A stretch of 64,000 bases of DNA from Balanoglossus misakiensis (GCA_040954595.2 CM082578.2:12462001-12526000), one strand, 5' to 3'. Numbered from the stretch's first letter, positions 1-15,048 are shown. Numbers and translations are program-made. Notes: generated by a model from the sequence alone, not told the origin.

Positions 1-559
1 CTCGGGATATTTCTTTCCTTTGACAAGTAAATGAACAACATTCCAATGGCGCCTGTCACACACTTCGCCTCGGCGTGCCTAGCTTCTTGGTTTTATTAGC
101 GCAGTGCTCGTCTTACACGGATGCCGTGCCGAGTGTAGCTTACATCACTTAACGCTTCTCTTGGAGCGGTCACGCAGGGCCGGTTGTTGCCGTCAATGCT
201 GCCAAGTCTAAAATTAACCCTCGGTATTTTCCAGTGTATTGTATTGGATGTTGTTCAGCACGGTGGTGTGTTCACCAAATCAATCTCGTTGAATGTACAC
301 GGTCAGTCATTATTCCCAGTAATGACGTGCATCGAACCCCCTCTCCCCCAATTAGCCGTATCATCCAGCGCACAATGAGAGCCTCTCTCTTATGTTCGAA
401 CGTCAAAAAGCCCGCGCCTATCTCATTAGATAAATGCTCTGACTTCGGCTGGAAACATGACGAAGTCTGGAATTTAAAATTCTGATGCGAATGTTTGCGG
501 TGCTTGTGGTAGCTACCGGTGCACAGTTTTATTGGCAGCAGAGAACACGAAATGTACAG

Positions 560-708
560 TGAATGAATGAATGGATGAATGAATGAATGAATGAATGAAT
601 GAATGAATGAATGAATGAATGAATGAATGAATGAATGAATGAATGAATGAATGAATGAATGAATGAATGAATGAATGAATGAATGAATGAATGAATGAAT
701 GAATGAAT
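560..708. repeat. (GAAT)n microsatellite, about 37 copies
   Basis: A nearly perfect tetranucleotide run with one ATGG interruption near 571. Frames through it encode Ser-Phe-Ile-His or similar periodic peptides and are not genes. Confidence 0.99.
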
Positions 709-710
709 TA

Positions 711-744
711 GTTTGTTGGTTAGTTGGTTGGTTGGTTGGTTGGT
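711..744. repeat. (TTGG)n tract
   Basis: A second tetranucleotide run directly after the GAAT repeat, with TTAG and TTTG variants at its start. Confidence 0.95.
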
Positions 745-1790
745 CGATCGGCATATTTTTATTTCAAACATTATCTCCGTACATGTACTGGTATCTCGAT
801 CACCATGGCTCCGAGGCCTTCTCTCTGTGGGCGACCAACTTTGAGAATTCAACCCAATACATGTACACACATACACTGACCAAACGCTAAGAAACCGAGG
901 CACGTTTGAACATATCCCTGGGAGCAAGTAAGCGTTTTACATCGCTGTCAAATTAGACGCTCGAGATTGCCCGCGGATCAAGAACACAAAAAAAGATCGG
1001 TTCTTGAGAGCCAAGGCACGGAGTTCAACTGAGAGGAATTTCGAAGGGATGATTAACGAAGCAAAATGCAAGTACTTTTCTTCTGAAGGGACTTTTTTGT
1101 GAAGTTGATAAGAATTACAGTTAGTGACTTTATTTGGTGTGGTACAGTGCAGCCGAAATCCTTATTCACGATTTGCTTTTTTTGTATAAGTTGCCGCGAT
1201 CAATAATACTGAGGGGCTTTAGCATCTAAGCTAAAAGGTGCGTGAGGAACACAATGAAGCCGTTAAAGGAACTTGTCACGCTTGTAACGAAGTTACTCGG
1301 CTGATAGGTCGGGCTTGCTAAACGCATTTCAGTCAAATAACACCGGGCAATGCTCACCGCTACGCCGGCGTTGCATTTCTCGACTTCTCCCCGTTTTTTT
1401 CCCGTGTTATGAAACACTAATCAAGGGAACACTTGAAAGCCGGGGATGCGTGTAATGCGATAAAACTCCGCTCTCGGTTAAGTATTTTAATTGAAAGATA
1501 ACAAACGAAGTGTGACGCATTTATACGGCGCTGGACCGTGTTGGTCGAAAGTGTGCCCGCCGTCTAGTCGTGTCATTGGGGCGAAAATTAAATCCGCCAT
1601 TAATGGCTTCATTTCCCGATACAGATGTTGCAATATTCTATGTCCAACCACTATCGAGGTCGCCGTCGACGGTTACGGGTAATTGGATACACCTCGGTTG
1701 TTTCGACTGCTCTAAACAGGATTATATATCAGAGAGATATTTTTCTTCTCTTTATTGAAACTCTAGATCAATCGATTAAGAAAAGCAAGA

Positions 1791-1814
1791 CTCTCCCTCT
1801 CTCTACCTCTCTCT

Positions 1815-1847
<33 letters not shown>

Positions 1848-1848
1848 C
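1791..1848. repeat. (CT)n microsatellite
   Basis: A polypyrimidine dinucleotide run interrupted by a C8 stretch. Confidence 0.97.
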
Positions 1849-1943
1849 ATCCACGTTTCAAACACTAAATGACTCAATATGGGTAAGCCGAACTGATTGA
1901 CAGATACTCAATAAAACCATACGAGGTATTTCCAATCACAGAG

Positions 1944-2111
1944 ATGTTCGGCAGTTTAAAAAGCTTCTCATATATGACCCCGATTAACCCCGCGACCAGT
2001 CAGGTGATCCCCGCAGTATACGACGGAGTCATCCCGCCACTCAACCCGAACGACCCAAACATGAGCATATACCCGTTCAATGATCTGTTGGTAACCCGCA
2101 TCGAGATATGA
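1944..2111 (+). other. Unrecognised 55-codon open frame, possible exon
   Basis: ATG at 1944 follows TTTCCAATCACAGAG, a possible acceptor. The frame reads MFGSLKSFSYMTPINPATSQ, continues with VIPAVYDGVIPPLNPNDPN and MSIYPFNDLL, and then meets GTAACC (2096), a possible donor; unspliced it runs to TGA at 2109-2111. It is non-repetitive and has a protein-like composition unlike its AT-biased surroundings. I do not recognise the family. It could be one exon of an unknown gene or a chance frame. Confidence 0.3.
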
Positions 2112-3152
2112 CGTCAGCGTCGCTTTGCAATAATACTAGTAAATCATTTTCATGTATGTATTTTCAATCATTGCGACTGACCGGCCGCATGCCCGCAGAG
2201 CGCTGCACAAGTGCTTTAACTAGGCGCACAGAAAGACGAGTCCCTGCGTCTTGGACTTGGTACGCAGCTAATCATGCGCGCATAACGTCTTTCTTAATAA
2301 TCTCGTGGGGAGGGACGCTACATATAGACACAGACTTTGTCTGTGATATAGATGACACGCTTATGCGAGATTGAACCCGGCAGGAGATTCCTCCTACATT
2401 TGTAACGTTTTGCTTTTTTCACTTATTTGTATATTTCACTTTCTTTTTTCATCCAACGTCAATCACTGAATGATTTTTGTAGAATTTTGCATTGTGCAGA
2501 AATCGCGTGTTTATTTCTTTATACAAGATTCTGTCCGCTTTCACTTGGTCCCCGTACTGTGTTTGCATCCGTCAGCCTTATTCAATTATGAACTCTCAAC
2601 GCGAGACTTCCCGCCGAATTGTGATCATGGGACTGCATATTCCGATACAACCACACAAGTAAAATTGTCCCTCAGGGAAAAGTCGTTGAAAATGATGACT
2701 ATACTCTCATGGTAATGCACATGCGCACACCGCTCGCGTCGTTGTTGTTCGTGGATTTGTTCCATTGGATTTTCTGTCTGTTTCTTGTTTTGAACATTTT
2801 ATCGCCTTCAGCTTCAGTTCGGTTCAGTATTTCACGACGCAAATGACCAGGTCTGAGGCAAAAATAACTCGAGCCTCCCCGCGCGGTTGTTTAATCACGG
2901 CTAGAAATTACCCATGCAATAATGCCAAAAGAAAATGATTGACAGGCGAAAATAGTAATTGTTCACTCCGTCGTTTGTTTTGAAGAGACACATATCTTTT
3001 CTGGGTCAACATTTACACCATAATCTGAGCTCGCCCGTTTTATTTTAAAAGCATATATTGTATTTATAAAATATCCATATTTATTTAGAAAAACGAAATC
3101 TAAAATTTCGGCGACTTATCGTAGACTGTAGCTATTTGGGACCAAACTGTCT

Positions 3153-3188
<36 letters not shown>

Positions 3189-3189
3189 G
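3153..3189. repeat. (GACA)n microsatellite
   Basis: Nine tandem GACA units. Confidence 0.98.
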
Positions 3190-3448
3190 GAGAGAAACGT
3201 CAGTTCATGTGAACCTACAGACTGAAGGAAAAGGTGTGATTGCGTGACAATTGTATCCACCATTCTATTATTCTCACGGGATTATGACTCATACTTTAGT
3301 ACAAGTGGTGTCGTTATCACCTTCCACGCAGGCGCACCTTCTTTGTATCCACCCCCAAAGTAGGACATCCACGCGATAGGCATTCCTCCATACCCTATCG
3401 GCGTTGATGGTGTGTCGGACAAAGAGAAAAAAATGTGCCCTATATATA

Positions 3449-3485
3449 CACGCACGCACGCACACACGCACGTACGCGCATACAC
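3449..3485. repeat. (CACG)/(CA) compound microsatellite
   Basis: Alternating CACG, CACA and CGTA units. Confidence 0.9.
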
Positions 3486-6400
3486 GAAACCTTGACCGAC
3501 GTTTTGCTTTGTTTTGTCCGTTGCTGTCGTCATCCAACATTACATCAATCCGCGATTCGCATTTTGAGTCCCTTCATTGATTGACAAACCGCGGTCTCTC
3601 GTGTCAACTTAGCCGGAAAGGTCGTTTTCGCATGAATAGTTTTAACGAACAACTCTTCGTGTCATACAACTGCTACTGGCACATATACTGCGTTCCCGGC
3701 ATTTGACGACAGGGTTCCGCGGGGGATATTTGTGACGGGCACTGGATGGTATGAAAATGAAATGTTATATCAATATTTTTTATTTATCCATCTGTTTGAG
3801 TTTCTGTGTCAAACAAGCAAACTGTGATCCCATCGGCGAGATGCGGCGATGTGAACTCCGTTTTTTTTATAGTGTGACGTGAACACGGTGGCCGAGTCAT
3901 AGATTTGCCATGCAGCGACTATACATGTTGGTTCATACGATTCAAAGATTCTATAAATTACGGAAACTGTTGTCCCCCCCCTTCTGGTCATGTCGCTTGG
4001 TTCGGCACATTTCGGATAGGTAGTACCCCGAGTAGGGATAACAGATCGAAACCGGGTTGATTTTCCATGTCCCCCGTCCGCCACCATGATAGATGTCGAG
4101 GCGACCTAAATATTTGTCATACGCACCACTAACTCAGTTCGCATTACTCTTTTTTTTTGGAACACGTAAACATTTGAAATGCGACAAATTTAAGGATGTA
4201 TGCATGCCGCTGCTGTTTGGGGATCGGGGTCAGTGGAATCGCAGTAGACGACAATCAAATTGCCGTGGGTCGACGACACGTGTAAATAAACGTGCGAATA
4301 TTATTAGATATAATGAGGGGATATCTTAATCGTTTAAGGAGACAATTACCGCAACGGTGTCAAGGGTATAGGTGCTGTGTTTTATACTTGTTTAGGCGAC
4401 AATAGGTAAATATCGGCTCGGAAGGCCTTGCACAATGCACGGCAGCCTGGTGACCGACCATCCGCGAACATCTGTTTCGGGTTGGAGCAGAATTTGGTTG
4501 AATGATCCGATTTCTGGTCGAATAATCTCCACCGCGTTCTCTTGATTACTGTTTTGACACACAATATGGTTCCCCCACATCGTCATCACTTGTACCGCCA
4601 AGTTAATTTCCATGCACGTGACAAAAGATCCGTGCAGAGGCACCGTCATTGGTCGAGAATTTCAGTCCGATACTCGGTGACCAATGAAAAGGCCGGACTA
4701 TACTGCAGGTTGAAGAAAAGAACGCCTGTCTTGCATAACTCGAAACACTTAACACCGCCGAGAAATATTATGTAATTGTTTTCATTTCTACTAGCAGAGA
4801 AGGGACAGCCGTTCCTATTTTGGTTTTGCGTGACGTCGACCCGGGGGACGTCGACGCAACATGCTCCCTTGGTATGCCTGTGCGAACCAACTGTAGGCCT
4901 AGTACATGTACAAGCCGTACGGCATCACCGATACGATGATGAAAGACGCCAGGGCAAACCGCACTTATAAATAGCAATACACTTTCCTCGTAGCCGCGAA
5001 GTGGATTTGGCAACTGAAGCGCTTTTTAAAATGTTTATTTGCAGCCGACTGAAAGTAATAGTATCAGTTCCATCGGAGCTTGAAGAAACGGGGCAAAGTT
5101 GGGTCAAACGGTGGACGATTTCTGAAACATGCTCTGTTTATATTTTTTAAAGATTTAGTTGATTTGGCAGTATGAGTCTCGTATATAATTGATTTGTCTA
5201 TTGAATGCCTATCCAATCTGGTTCGAAGAAAAATATGGCGCGAATGTCCGATGGGGTAATGCGATTTCATGCATTTATAGCGACTTTATTATCATAGCTC
5301 CTACTCGTGTTGCTATCGGGTAACACAATTGGAATAAATGATATTCTGTTTAGAGATTGGATTGGTATGCTCCAACTTCTGATATGATAATATGCCAGTT
5401 TGTACTTATGGCGATTGACTAATGAAATCTGGTAGAAGTAACTGCCGCGCGCGCGAGGTAGAGGGAGAGAGAGAGGAGGGGGTTGAGGGAGAAATATTTG
5501 ACTCCCTTGCAATCGGTAAAAGGCATCGGATTTCTTCGCCTTCTATACAAGCACTTATACCCCGCTCGTGTTCACCAGTGGCAGTGGCTATAGCGACTGG
5601 GTTGCCGTGGTAACTACACTACTTGCGTAGGTATGGCGATGCCATTAGGCGTAATGGGCGACGTGTTCCAATCTCGGTTACCAGTCAACTTTCATCAAGT
5701 TTTAACAATCTCTTGGCCAGCTCCACCGCGCCGTGAATGCGGCGAAAAACAGGGCAAACAAAAGAAAGTACGACTCGTTTGGTAATCAATCAGCGCAGAG
5801 GCGGGTACTTTCACATTTTTGTCATGTAACATTTGACGGCAAGACGCGGCTTCTGACCCAGAAGTCTAAACAACATGCATGCATGAAAGGCACTCTGATG
5901 TAATAAACCCTACCGACAAGAAGGCTAAGGGGAAAGTGAAAGCTTAGACAGATGACTGTCGCGTGGCGTCGAAGTGATGCCGTCCTCGTTCGCAACACTC
6001 ACAGCAGTAATTTGCACCTTCCACAAGAGACAGCAACTGTAACTTTTTAGATTTTTTTTTCAGAATCTCTCCCAAATTTACCACGGGTTGGCGTTTGTTC
6101 ATTCAAATCTCGTTCTGTACGTGGTTAGGACCACGTTGGTGATAATTTACTTGTAACAGGGTTATTGACCCGACCACTCAAAAGTTCACATTAAAGTAGC
6201 TTTATTACACGGAACATTTTATGGGCTCATTGGAAGGGATGGGGAGAGATAGAGAAAGACGCTATTCCACATGCACAGCTATATACACTCCCGTGGATTG
6301 GAAATTCTCAGTGTAAATATAATCTGGTATTAAAGGAAAGGCGGTGACCAACAACTCTCCTCTAAGTATATGACTCTAAGCTTTATATTCTGTTTGCATA

Positions 6401-9400
6401 GGGTTTAATCTGGGGATGAGAAATTGGCAAATTGCTATATAATTGAAGAAGAGTATACGAGCTTCTCGATAAAGGGTGATAACCGTAAAAGGTAAAATTA
6501 AATTGGCTGGAAGATGTTCATTTCATGCCGGTATAGCTCAGTTTCATGTCGGCTATGAAGGAACTGCACGGCGGAAGGCTTTATTGAATAGTAAATTCGG
6601 CCATAATACGGGATACTTCCCTGCCACTTCGCTCGTTTCTTGATCCCAGTCGTACGCATTCTATCGCCCCAGACAACGCTGGCGCGGGATTGTTTTTATC
6701 CGGAATTAACTGTCCGTCATGATACGCAGTACTTATATAAGGGGCGATCGATCTAATTTGGACTCGTTCCTGTGCTACGCCCGTCATAATCAGGCGGCGT
6801 AATTTTATTGATTGTTATTTTTCTTAAGTTGCAGTTTGAAATTGACGTGAATTTGTGGGCTGAGAAAGCGCGCGGAGTCGATTTCTTGACCATATGGAAA
6901 GTACCCAAATTTGGATTAAACACGAACTCTTGGCTTGTTAGGAAATGTTTAAAAGAGTTCGAAGTCAACACCGCGATCCGAAAAGAAGGTCGATCTTTGT
7001 GATAAATTGTCTGTCATAACGTTTGCAAAAACGGGTTTTAAAAATTGAGATTACCAATATACACACCCAGAACTACTGTAGCACTGGCATTTTGCACTAG
7101 TGATACGCGAATCTAGCTATAGGGATTTGATGATTAAAGGGGAACAAAAGACGTGATCAAAATCGCGTGATGGCGCTTATGAAGTGCTGAAATGCAAAAT
7201 TAATGGTTAGAGTCCGCCATTGAAGAGTATTGAATGATCCAAAAATGCATAATTTAAGATTATGTAGGGTTGACCTTTATAATGTGAATGGCGCGCGCCT
7301 ATCTTTACGTACTGGGAACATGGTCACCAGGGAAACGGAGGTGTGGGGTTTGCCATCGAGGCGTAGGCGACTTGAAAGGATATTGCAAGCGATAAGTAGT
7401 GACCAGAACCATGTCAAATTACTTAAAATCGTGACAAGCACAAAGGCGAATCTTTAATTTATGCTGATGTGAAACTTCACTTGTACCCGTGCAAGCGAAC
7501 GCTGCCAGCTAAGCAAAAGGTTTTTTTTCAATTTTGCATCGTTCTTCGGACCGAAGTACAACTTGCGAGCTTCTGTCTTATACCTTTTTCTGTATCACGT
7601 ACAAAGTCATCGACCCTATATGGAATATTTTTGTCGGACTCGACTCTCCCTTTCTGTCATGTGCAATTACTGTGCCGCACTGCATCAATAACACCAGAAG
7701 CTTATATTGTGTTAAAATTCAAATTTACCTTTTTGAACTTTGTCTTTTAAGTGCCTTGAACTTGTCAAGACTGTGTCAGATTGAACACAAAAACCGTGAG
7801 TGCGCGATCGCCTTCCGCTACACGCCTGACTCAACATGGCTTAGCCGTCATTAAGAGAGGATGCATCTCAAGCGATTTGTGCGCTATTTTAAGGTGTATT
7901 GGGGGTTCAAGTTCAAATTGGTTATTGACGCTGTGTGATTGCATGTCCGGCGAATTTCATGAAGTGTGTAGTACAAGTTCAACGGCCCAATTGCCAGTAG
8001 TGAGTATTACAACAGAACGTTTGGCTCCAAATGTTGCGAACACTCCTATAGAAGTTTGTGACGAATCAATACAGTGCGCACTTTTTATAGTACTTCTCCT
8101 TGCAATCCTGCCCGCTCGGCTTCTTTCAGCGATAAGAGCAACATCAGCGAGATGATCGGTTCACACTGAGAGGGAAGTCGAACTAATTAGTTTCCAAGCT
8201 TTCACGACTCCACCCTCCTTGTAGAGCAATGATCTGTTGACGATGCAATTTAGAGGAGTCATTTCCTGAGGCGATCGTGCCCAGAATACCGCCAGTTAAA
8301 TTAAAAGTGAAATGTACCCTCGTAGCTCACTGAGCTGGCCTATGCGTTGAAATGGAGGGTAGTAATGGTTGTGGTGCTGGTGGTTCTTGCTCTTTACCAA
8401 TTTTAAACTGTATCTGCAATTTTTAGCATATCTTTAATCAACAGCATTTTACAATCTTCTCCTGATCCTATTAGTCGATAGACGACAACATTTTGAATTT
8501 GTGGAGGTTTTAATAGCCCATGTGTGCATACCACGTTACCATTCTAAGTTTGTAAGTAAAACAATGAAAATAGAGGCTAAAAGGACAGCTATTGGGGCTT
8601 TAATGACGACAGCACTCGATAAAGGTACCGTTCTACGTACACGACACTTTTCAACGCTGATGTCAAGAGAAGGTTTCCCGAACACTGTTACCTTGAAAGA
8701 AAGTAAAAGTAGCATGGTCATGTGACTGGTTTCAGTTTGAAATGTACGAGCGAGTCTCGGGGGACGCCGGTAAAAGCGCTCGATTTGCGTGAAAACTTTG
8801 ACCCCCAACCGAAAGGGTTGGTGTATTCTTAATAAGACGGCGAGCTTTGTAGATCTTTATGCAATTTAGAACAAAATGTTCCCTCGTCATTTTTTTTGTT
8901 CGCTGAGGCTTTAGCAATTCGCGTTCACCCGACTTGTCGCCGTGACTGTGTAACGGCGGGGTGAAAGGTCAGCTGCCTGACGTGGATGCCATTGTGTGTC
9001 TCTCGCCGACCTACGAGCGCAGTATTGTAATGCTGTCGACGATTCGAACTGACAGCGTCGTTTCATAGTGACATTTATGGACGCCTTAACCCTTTTACGA
9101 ACGTTACTGCTAGACGGAAAAGAATCAGATTTGATTCGATCAATTAACCGGCAGTGCCCTCTTGTATATTTTATTGTATAATTAATGTACGAATTACAGA
9201 GCGGCAGGTGCTTGCTGAGAATGTTGTAATCGCCTGTTTAGGATAACATTCGTTAACTTTTAAAATCTGTATTATGTCCTTCAGACTCTCCCTGTGCTGT
9301 AAATCGTGTTTTTTTCTAACCAATTCAACTTAATTTATGTTTCTGACCCTCGATGGCCTATTTGAAATCGCTGCACACTTTCACGAATTATAGAAGGGAC

Positions 9401-12400
9401 TAAAGTATAGCCGTGGCCAATCCTTTCCCATGACATGTCTTTGCAAAGGGTAGTACATTTGGATCTAAAAGATATACTGCCGCATGCATGACGTGTCTAG
9501 TGGTATTTTTTCCAACTTCCGCACCCTATTAACAATTCTAAGTGCGTCTGTACACAAATTTCCTTTTACGCCTTCTAATGCACTGCTGCGAATATCTTTA
9601 ATAACGGGATGAGAACGCACGCTAGAATTCCCGCCATTCGAATCAATTTATCGGCAGGGTTAAATAAGGTTTCAGTGCATTTTTGCTGTTGGGGGAGATG
9701 TCTTCTTCGGGGTGAAGAATCGCTCGGTGTTGCCACGGAGAGAAGTGTCGGCAGATCGTCGCGTGGCGCTATTGTAAATTTTAAATATGCAAACTTCCTG
9801 TCTACGGTGGTGTGTACTACAGACGTTGGGGCGAGTGCGTTGACACGGACGAAAATCACCTGTTACGATATTTCGTGAGCGCTGGTGGTAAAAGCAATGC
9901 TCTCGAAATATGCGACTGACATGTCAGTATAGAGAGCGTTATCCGTTCGTTGCACCAACTATCATAATATCCACGGAGATACACGTCACCCATCTTCTCA
10001 ACCATGCAACGCGCGTCAGATTTCGAACTTGTTTTCGTGGAATTAAATAAAACTGACAACAAGCTATCTGGATGGTCCCGCATGCATGTGTACTCTGTAA
10101 TTGAATTGCATTGAGGGCTAGTGTTTCTGAAGTGTCTTACAATGGTCCACTCGGGAAAAATCTAAACAAACTCACGCGCGCTCTGCTGGCTGCTTGATAA
10201 TCGAGGAGGGTGATATCGGCTTCTGATGCCGATTTATTGGACAGATTGAGAACTCTTACTCTTGCTCCCATCAATATAGATGGAGCTTTCTGGTACATAC
10301 AGAACTATCTTGCACCTTTCCCCCGGGGGTGCGACTGTCGTGATCGTCGTCAGACGTGATTAGACATTCGTTGCAAATTACGAGGAAACCCATCACGAAC
10401 GACCATAATTCACAAAGGTCCCCCAAGTCATGTGGGCCGAGAATTATTCACCGTTTACGTTGGTAACTCCGAGAGATCGATTTACATAAGCACGGGATTG
10501 TATTCGGAATGGAATTAAACATGCCTAAGTTGGAAATGCGCATTCCCCCCGCGGGAGCATATATTTTAGATTTCATATTGAGCATGTTAGTTGTAATTAA
10601 TGGTTCAGACAATATATGCGCACGTGGATCGACGTAACGAAAAACTGAGCATAGATTGGAGACTGGTGTCTATGTATAGTTTTATTGTTCATAGCACATT
10701 GTTACATCATGATAAAAGAAACACTTTTAACGGGTATTGGATAATAATAAAAATCGATATCTACTTTGTCTAACCGTCAAAAGACATCTCAATGACCGAC
10801 AAGTACTACGTGTAGTAGTTTCCTTACTCCTTCAGCCGTTCATCGCGCCCGCCTTTATATTTGCAGAAAACTGCACCAAAGCCAGTAAAGTAGCGCGAGA
10901 CAAACGTAGGCTTTGAGCGCAAGGTAAAACTTCCGTCTCGTCGTTTCGTAAAGTATACGGAACAAGGTTTTGTACGGTGAACCATAGTGGCTCAGCTTAT
11001 CACTGGTGCGACGCACGCTGCCACCGTAATTATAACTGTTATCACATGCTGTTTCTTTACTTCTCCCCAGAAAATAATGAAGTATTCAAAATTTGCGGAA
11101 TTAAATCTTCATCCGCAAAACAGGTGACAATAATCGTTGCTAATCGACGGAAAGCTGTCAGTCAATAATTTGCCAAACGGCCATTGAATACTCTTCGGAG
11201 GCATTCAGCTCTGAAGAAATGACTCTTGTATTGCGGTGTGCGTGACACAGAGCGTCGCCAAGCATGTCAAATTACCTTTGAAGTACTATCATTGCCGTCT
11301 ACTTTACCGGGCGGACAGTTACATGTGGGCAGCCATGTTTAGCTGCGTCGAAACTATCCGGAGAATGACGTGTTCCAATTTTGAAACGCCGTCCAGGGCC
11401 GGAACTGTCGGGGAAGGATATCACGTTTATCGACAAACTGGGGCGAGCTATTATGTCAAAATTCCTGAACACGGATTCAAATCCGTTTCAGCATAATGTG
11501 CAACCTCCGCTAAGAAAAGTTTCGCGGTGTAAAGGATGGCCCTGACTTCATACACGGTGGCCCACAGTTCACACGCGATGTTAACGAACCCACGCTGTCT
11601 ATAACAAGCCTCGTCTGAGCGAATGTGTCTCACTCTTCAGAGCGCATCACCGTTTATCACAACACACTATGAAATGCTATTTATTTGTGTTTGAAATACC
11701 GTTGTGTGTTTATGGCGTGGATAAGCGCCGCTACAACGTATATGGCAGTGTATATAGAAGTTATAGAAATGTCTTCTGAAGCGAGTTCTTCATGTACATA
11801 CACATACATGTACGTACGCACCGACTCCTGGTGCTGGACCATGTGGACAGGACTGTTCCATCTAAGATTCTCATTTAAGCGTTGCCCTTGTCTTTAAACT
11901 TCCCATGCCGGCCTAAGCCTACAATGAATGCGTTGCAACACTGGGCACTTTATGAGGTATTTTAGGGCAACATAACTTTCAGCAAGATCAAAGCCGCAAT
12001 CTCCAAGCGACCCAACAATATTAAATTCCGACTTTCATAAATTCCGACGGTAATTCGTCTTTAAGTTACGAAATGTTAATCTGTCGTTTATTAATCGTAA
12101 CTTTATATTGCTTGTTTTCAAAGTTATGCACGGGTGACATGATTGCCCCTTCGACTATAGGACAGCGATGTCTCGGTAATTTAGCGACCGCATATATTTT
12201 ATAGATAATTCTTTTACAAGCCATGGCTGTGTGGTTATGACGTGTAATGAAATTTGAAAACATATGTAATGAAAGTTTAATGACATTAATTCGAATGTAG
12301 TGTTTGACCTTAAGGTTATGAGATCTGTCGCAGAAAAAAGAGATGCCCATATTATTTGTCAGAGTTGTGGTGATTCCGCGTTTTCAATCGTTGTACTATG

Positions 12401-14993
12401 CGCCGACGACTGGAATACTTGCTTTGGTTAAACACCTGTCAGGGACGACAAGACAAGGACGTAGGGCGACCTGTTCTTATAGAATCTGAAACACGTGGCT
12501 TGTGTTCTGACTTGAGTTCTGTACGGCTCTGGTTTCTGACCTCTTATCATTTGGCTTAGGCTGCTTGCGAATTCTTTACCACATGATTGAAAGTTTACAC
12601 TTACGGTAGATTGAGTACTATTAGGGGACATCAACCATCATAAAATGCCCCACGGTGTATCGTTCCCTACGACTCAGCTGTTCCACTACCACTTCCAATA
12701 AATTCTTCATGGTTATTCCCCAACATAAACACCACCCATCAATAAACTTTAATATTGAATGCATCCTAATCGACATTTAAGGGGCCGGGTCGCCATCTTA
12801 ATTTTTGTTATTTTTAGAACATGGCGATGTTGTTGTGCCGACGGAAAACCTGGGAATCGTCGTCAGCCATTTAAACTTCCCTCACAATTTGCTCCAGGTG
12901 TAGATGGCACATAAACAAAACGGTGACGTAATTCGCGGTGCGTACCATGTATAACGTCAATTCGTACTGTCTATTACTTTACATTAGCATATTAAAGTTA
13001 CCGGTGGTCACAAATTTGATGATGAAAGTATGGCCACATGGTTGAATTCCCCTCCGCATTTTCGTTTTAGCGACTGTGGAATTTTTACGTTGAGCTCATG
13101 AACAATTATGGCGGTACCCAGAACACCGCGGATTGGCGGAGATATGAAGCGATGAACCGAACGAAGATCTCTGTCGTTTAAACGTTTGTCGTGATGCGCC
13201 ACACTCCGTGTCTGTAAACAGAATTTGCATACATATTGTACGCTTCGGGCTTTAGAGAAGAAACGCTCGTCGGGTATCGACGAACCTTAAACCTCGTGCT
13301 ATTTTTGGACGCGGCGATGATGTCATTGGGTTCTGCGTGTCATGCAAGTAGGCCTACATAGCATACGAGCAGGTATAGGGGTCTAGATACTGTAACAGCG
13401 TACGTGGGAATAGCGTTAGGCGGATTGAAATGAAGGAAGTTCGCGACTGCTGTCGACTATGAATCAGATGATTGCAGAAAATGACACCAAAGCCATTCAA
13501 TCTATAGAATATTAAAACAGAAACCCGAAACCATTGAATCACGACGGTCTCGAAGGCGAGATATCCGATAACATATGCTACCCGATAATGTTAGTTTTTT
13601 ACATAAAAAATACTCGCGAAATGGTCACACAATTCGAGTCTGACAAAGCATTCAATATGGCGGGAATCCGTGGTGTCCCCAAGCCAGAAAACGTCACAGA
13701 CATCATCAACTGATAACCCATTTTCAACCAGACGCGTCTTTCCATCGCCGATACTTTAACTCGGGTCGGAAAGGTATCTGAGAAAATTCACTAGTACAGT
13801 TCCTTCTGACAGGATCGAAGTGCCATTCTTTGGAAATGAAAAGCGAACATAATTTTAAATGGTGAAAGTTATAAGTTGTGTAATTCCACTGTTAAATGAC
13901 GTCATAGAAGATATAAGAGGGGAATTGCACTTCCACTGATTGGCTGTATTGGTAGATATGATAAGAACAGGAGGTCATAGGTCATGAATTGAAAGCCTTT
14001 CTAATAAAAACACACCTGTCACTGTTTTACTGACAACGTGGACTGCACAAACAGTTTTTTCAAAGAAGACAAAACAGACTGCAAAACGTCTGTTCCATTT
14101 ATAGACACAATGGCAATATATACTAATGGTAGATTCTTTAATAAACTGACTGTATTTGCAATAGCATTAAATGCTCGGTTCTCAAACCTCAATTAGGTTA
14201 AAGTCGATTCTAAATCTCCAGTCCTCGCATTAGTGGTTGTGTACACTGCTTACTTAAGTTGTCGTTTTAGGTCCTTTTTTCACTGAATTGAGATTCCTGA
14301 CTACACAATTCTCGTGGTTGCGATGCGACATGGGTTTACTGTTAAATACTTAGATGCATACGTAACCATGTCCAAAAAGAACATTCTTGACAAAGACATC
14401 ATTAAGACTCCTGAACAGTGTTATGGAAATACCATTTAGACCTAAGCCAAACAACGGTTTTGGTATATTCCTGGAAATTCCACAGGTAGAACGGGCAAGT
14501 GGGTAAGACATGAAATGGCAACTTTCGGCGTAACAGTTTGGTCCTCACCAAAGCATATCATGCAATATCATTCTGGATTTTGTCAGTTACAGGTAAACAT
14601 TTCGAAAGAACTTTAATCAGTTTTAATGGTATGGAGACAAAGTCTGCGCAAGATTACTCGATTTTTTTTTGTCCTGGCTTATCTAATCGCGACGCAGATT
14701 AGAGTATGATAAGAAACGTTGGGGATTACCGGATAGTTTGGGCCATTACTAACAATCAGTGTATCCAAGGTTACAAGACAAGGGTCCATTTATCGCGCAA
14801 AGTGATTTCCAGACGCTCACCTGTCAGCTAGGACGTGACACCGAGTCTTGTAAATAACGCATAAGTACCTGGGAAAGTGATTGTCGTTTGCTAATGGTCG
14901 TCCCTAATCTACTGCTTGGCGTGCACCAGATTATGATGTATCCAATAAAGTTGGCAAAAAATAATGAAACAGGCTAAGCGGTGCTGATTTGGA

Positions 14994-15018
14994 GTGTGTG
15001 TGTGTGTGTGTGTGTGTG
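14994..15018. repeat. (GT)n microsatellite at the left edge of the array
   Basis: About twelve GT units, then a degenerate TGAATGGATGTATGGG spacer, then the first 87-bp unit. Confidence 0.97.
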
Positions 15019-15048
15019 CTTGAATGGATGTATGGGTGAATGGATACG

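Larger units (their letters stand above)
1..15048. other. Presumed mGluR upstream intron or intergenic DNA, left of the array
   Basis: Apart from microsatellites, the small open frame at 1944 and scattered TGACGTCA sites, I find no supported gene. Frames are short and lack protein character on both strands. It is assigned to an mGluR intron only because the exon for the N-terminal ligand-binding lobe is absent from the window; an unrelated intergenic identity for part of it cannot be excluded. Confidence 0.5.

Noticed and set aside
272-927. Minus-strand frames with repeated Ser-Phe-Ile-His
   Set aside because: Translation of the GAAT microsatellite.
6533-6610. tRNA-like A box (GGTATAGCTCAGT)
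   Set aside because: No cloverleaf, no GGTTCGAATCC-type T arm at the right distance and no pairing acceptor stem. A similar TAGCTCA near 8325 fails in the same way.
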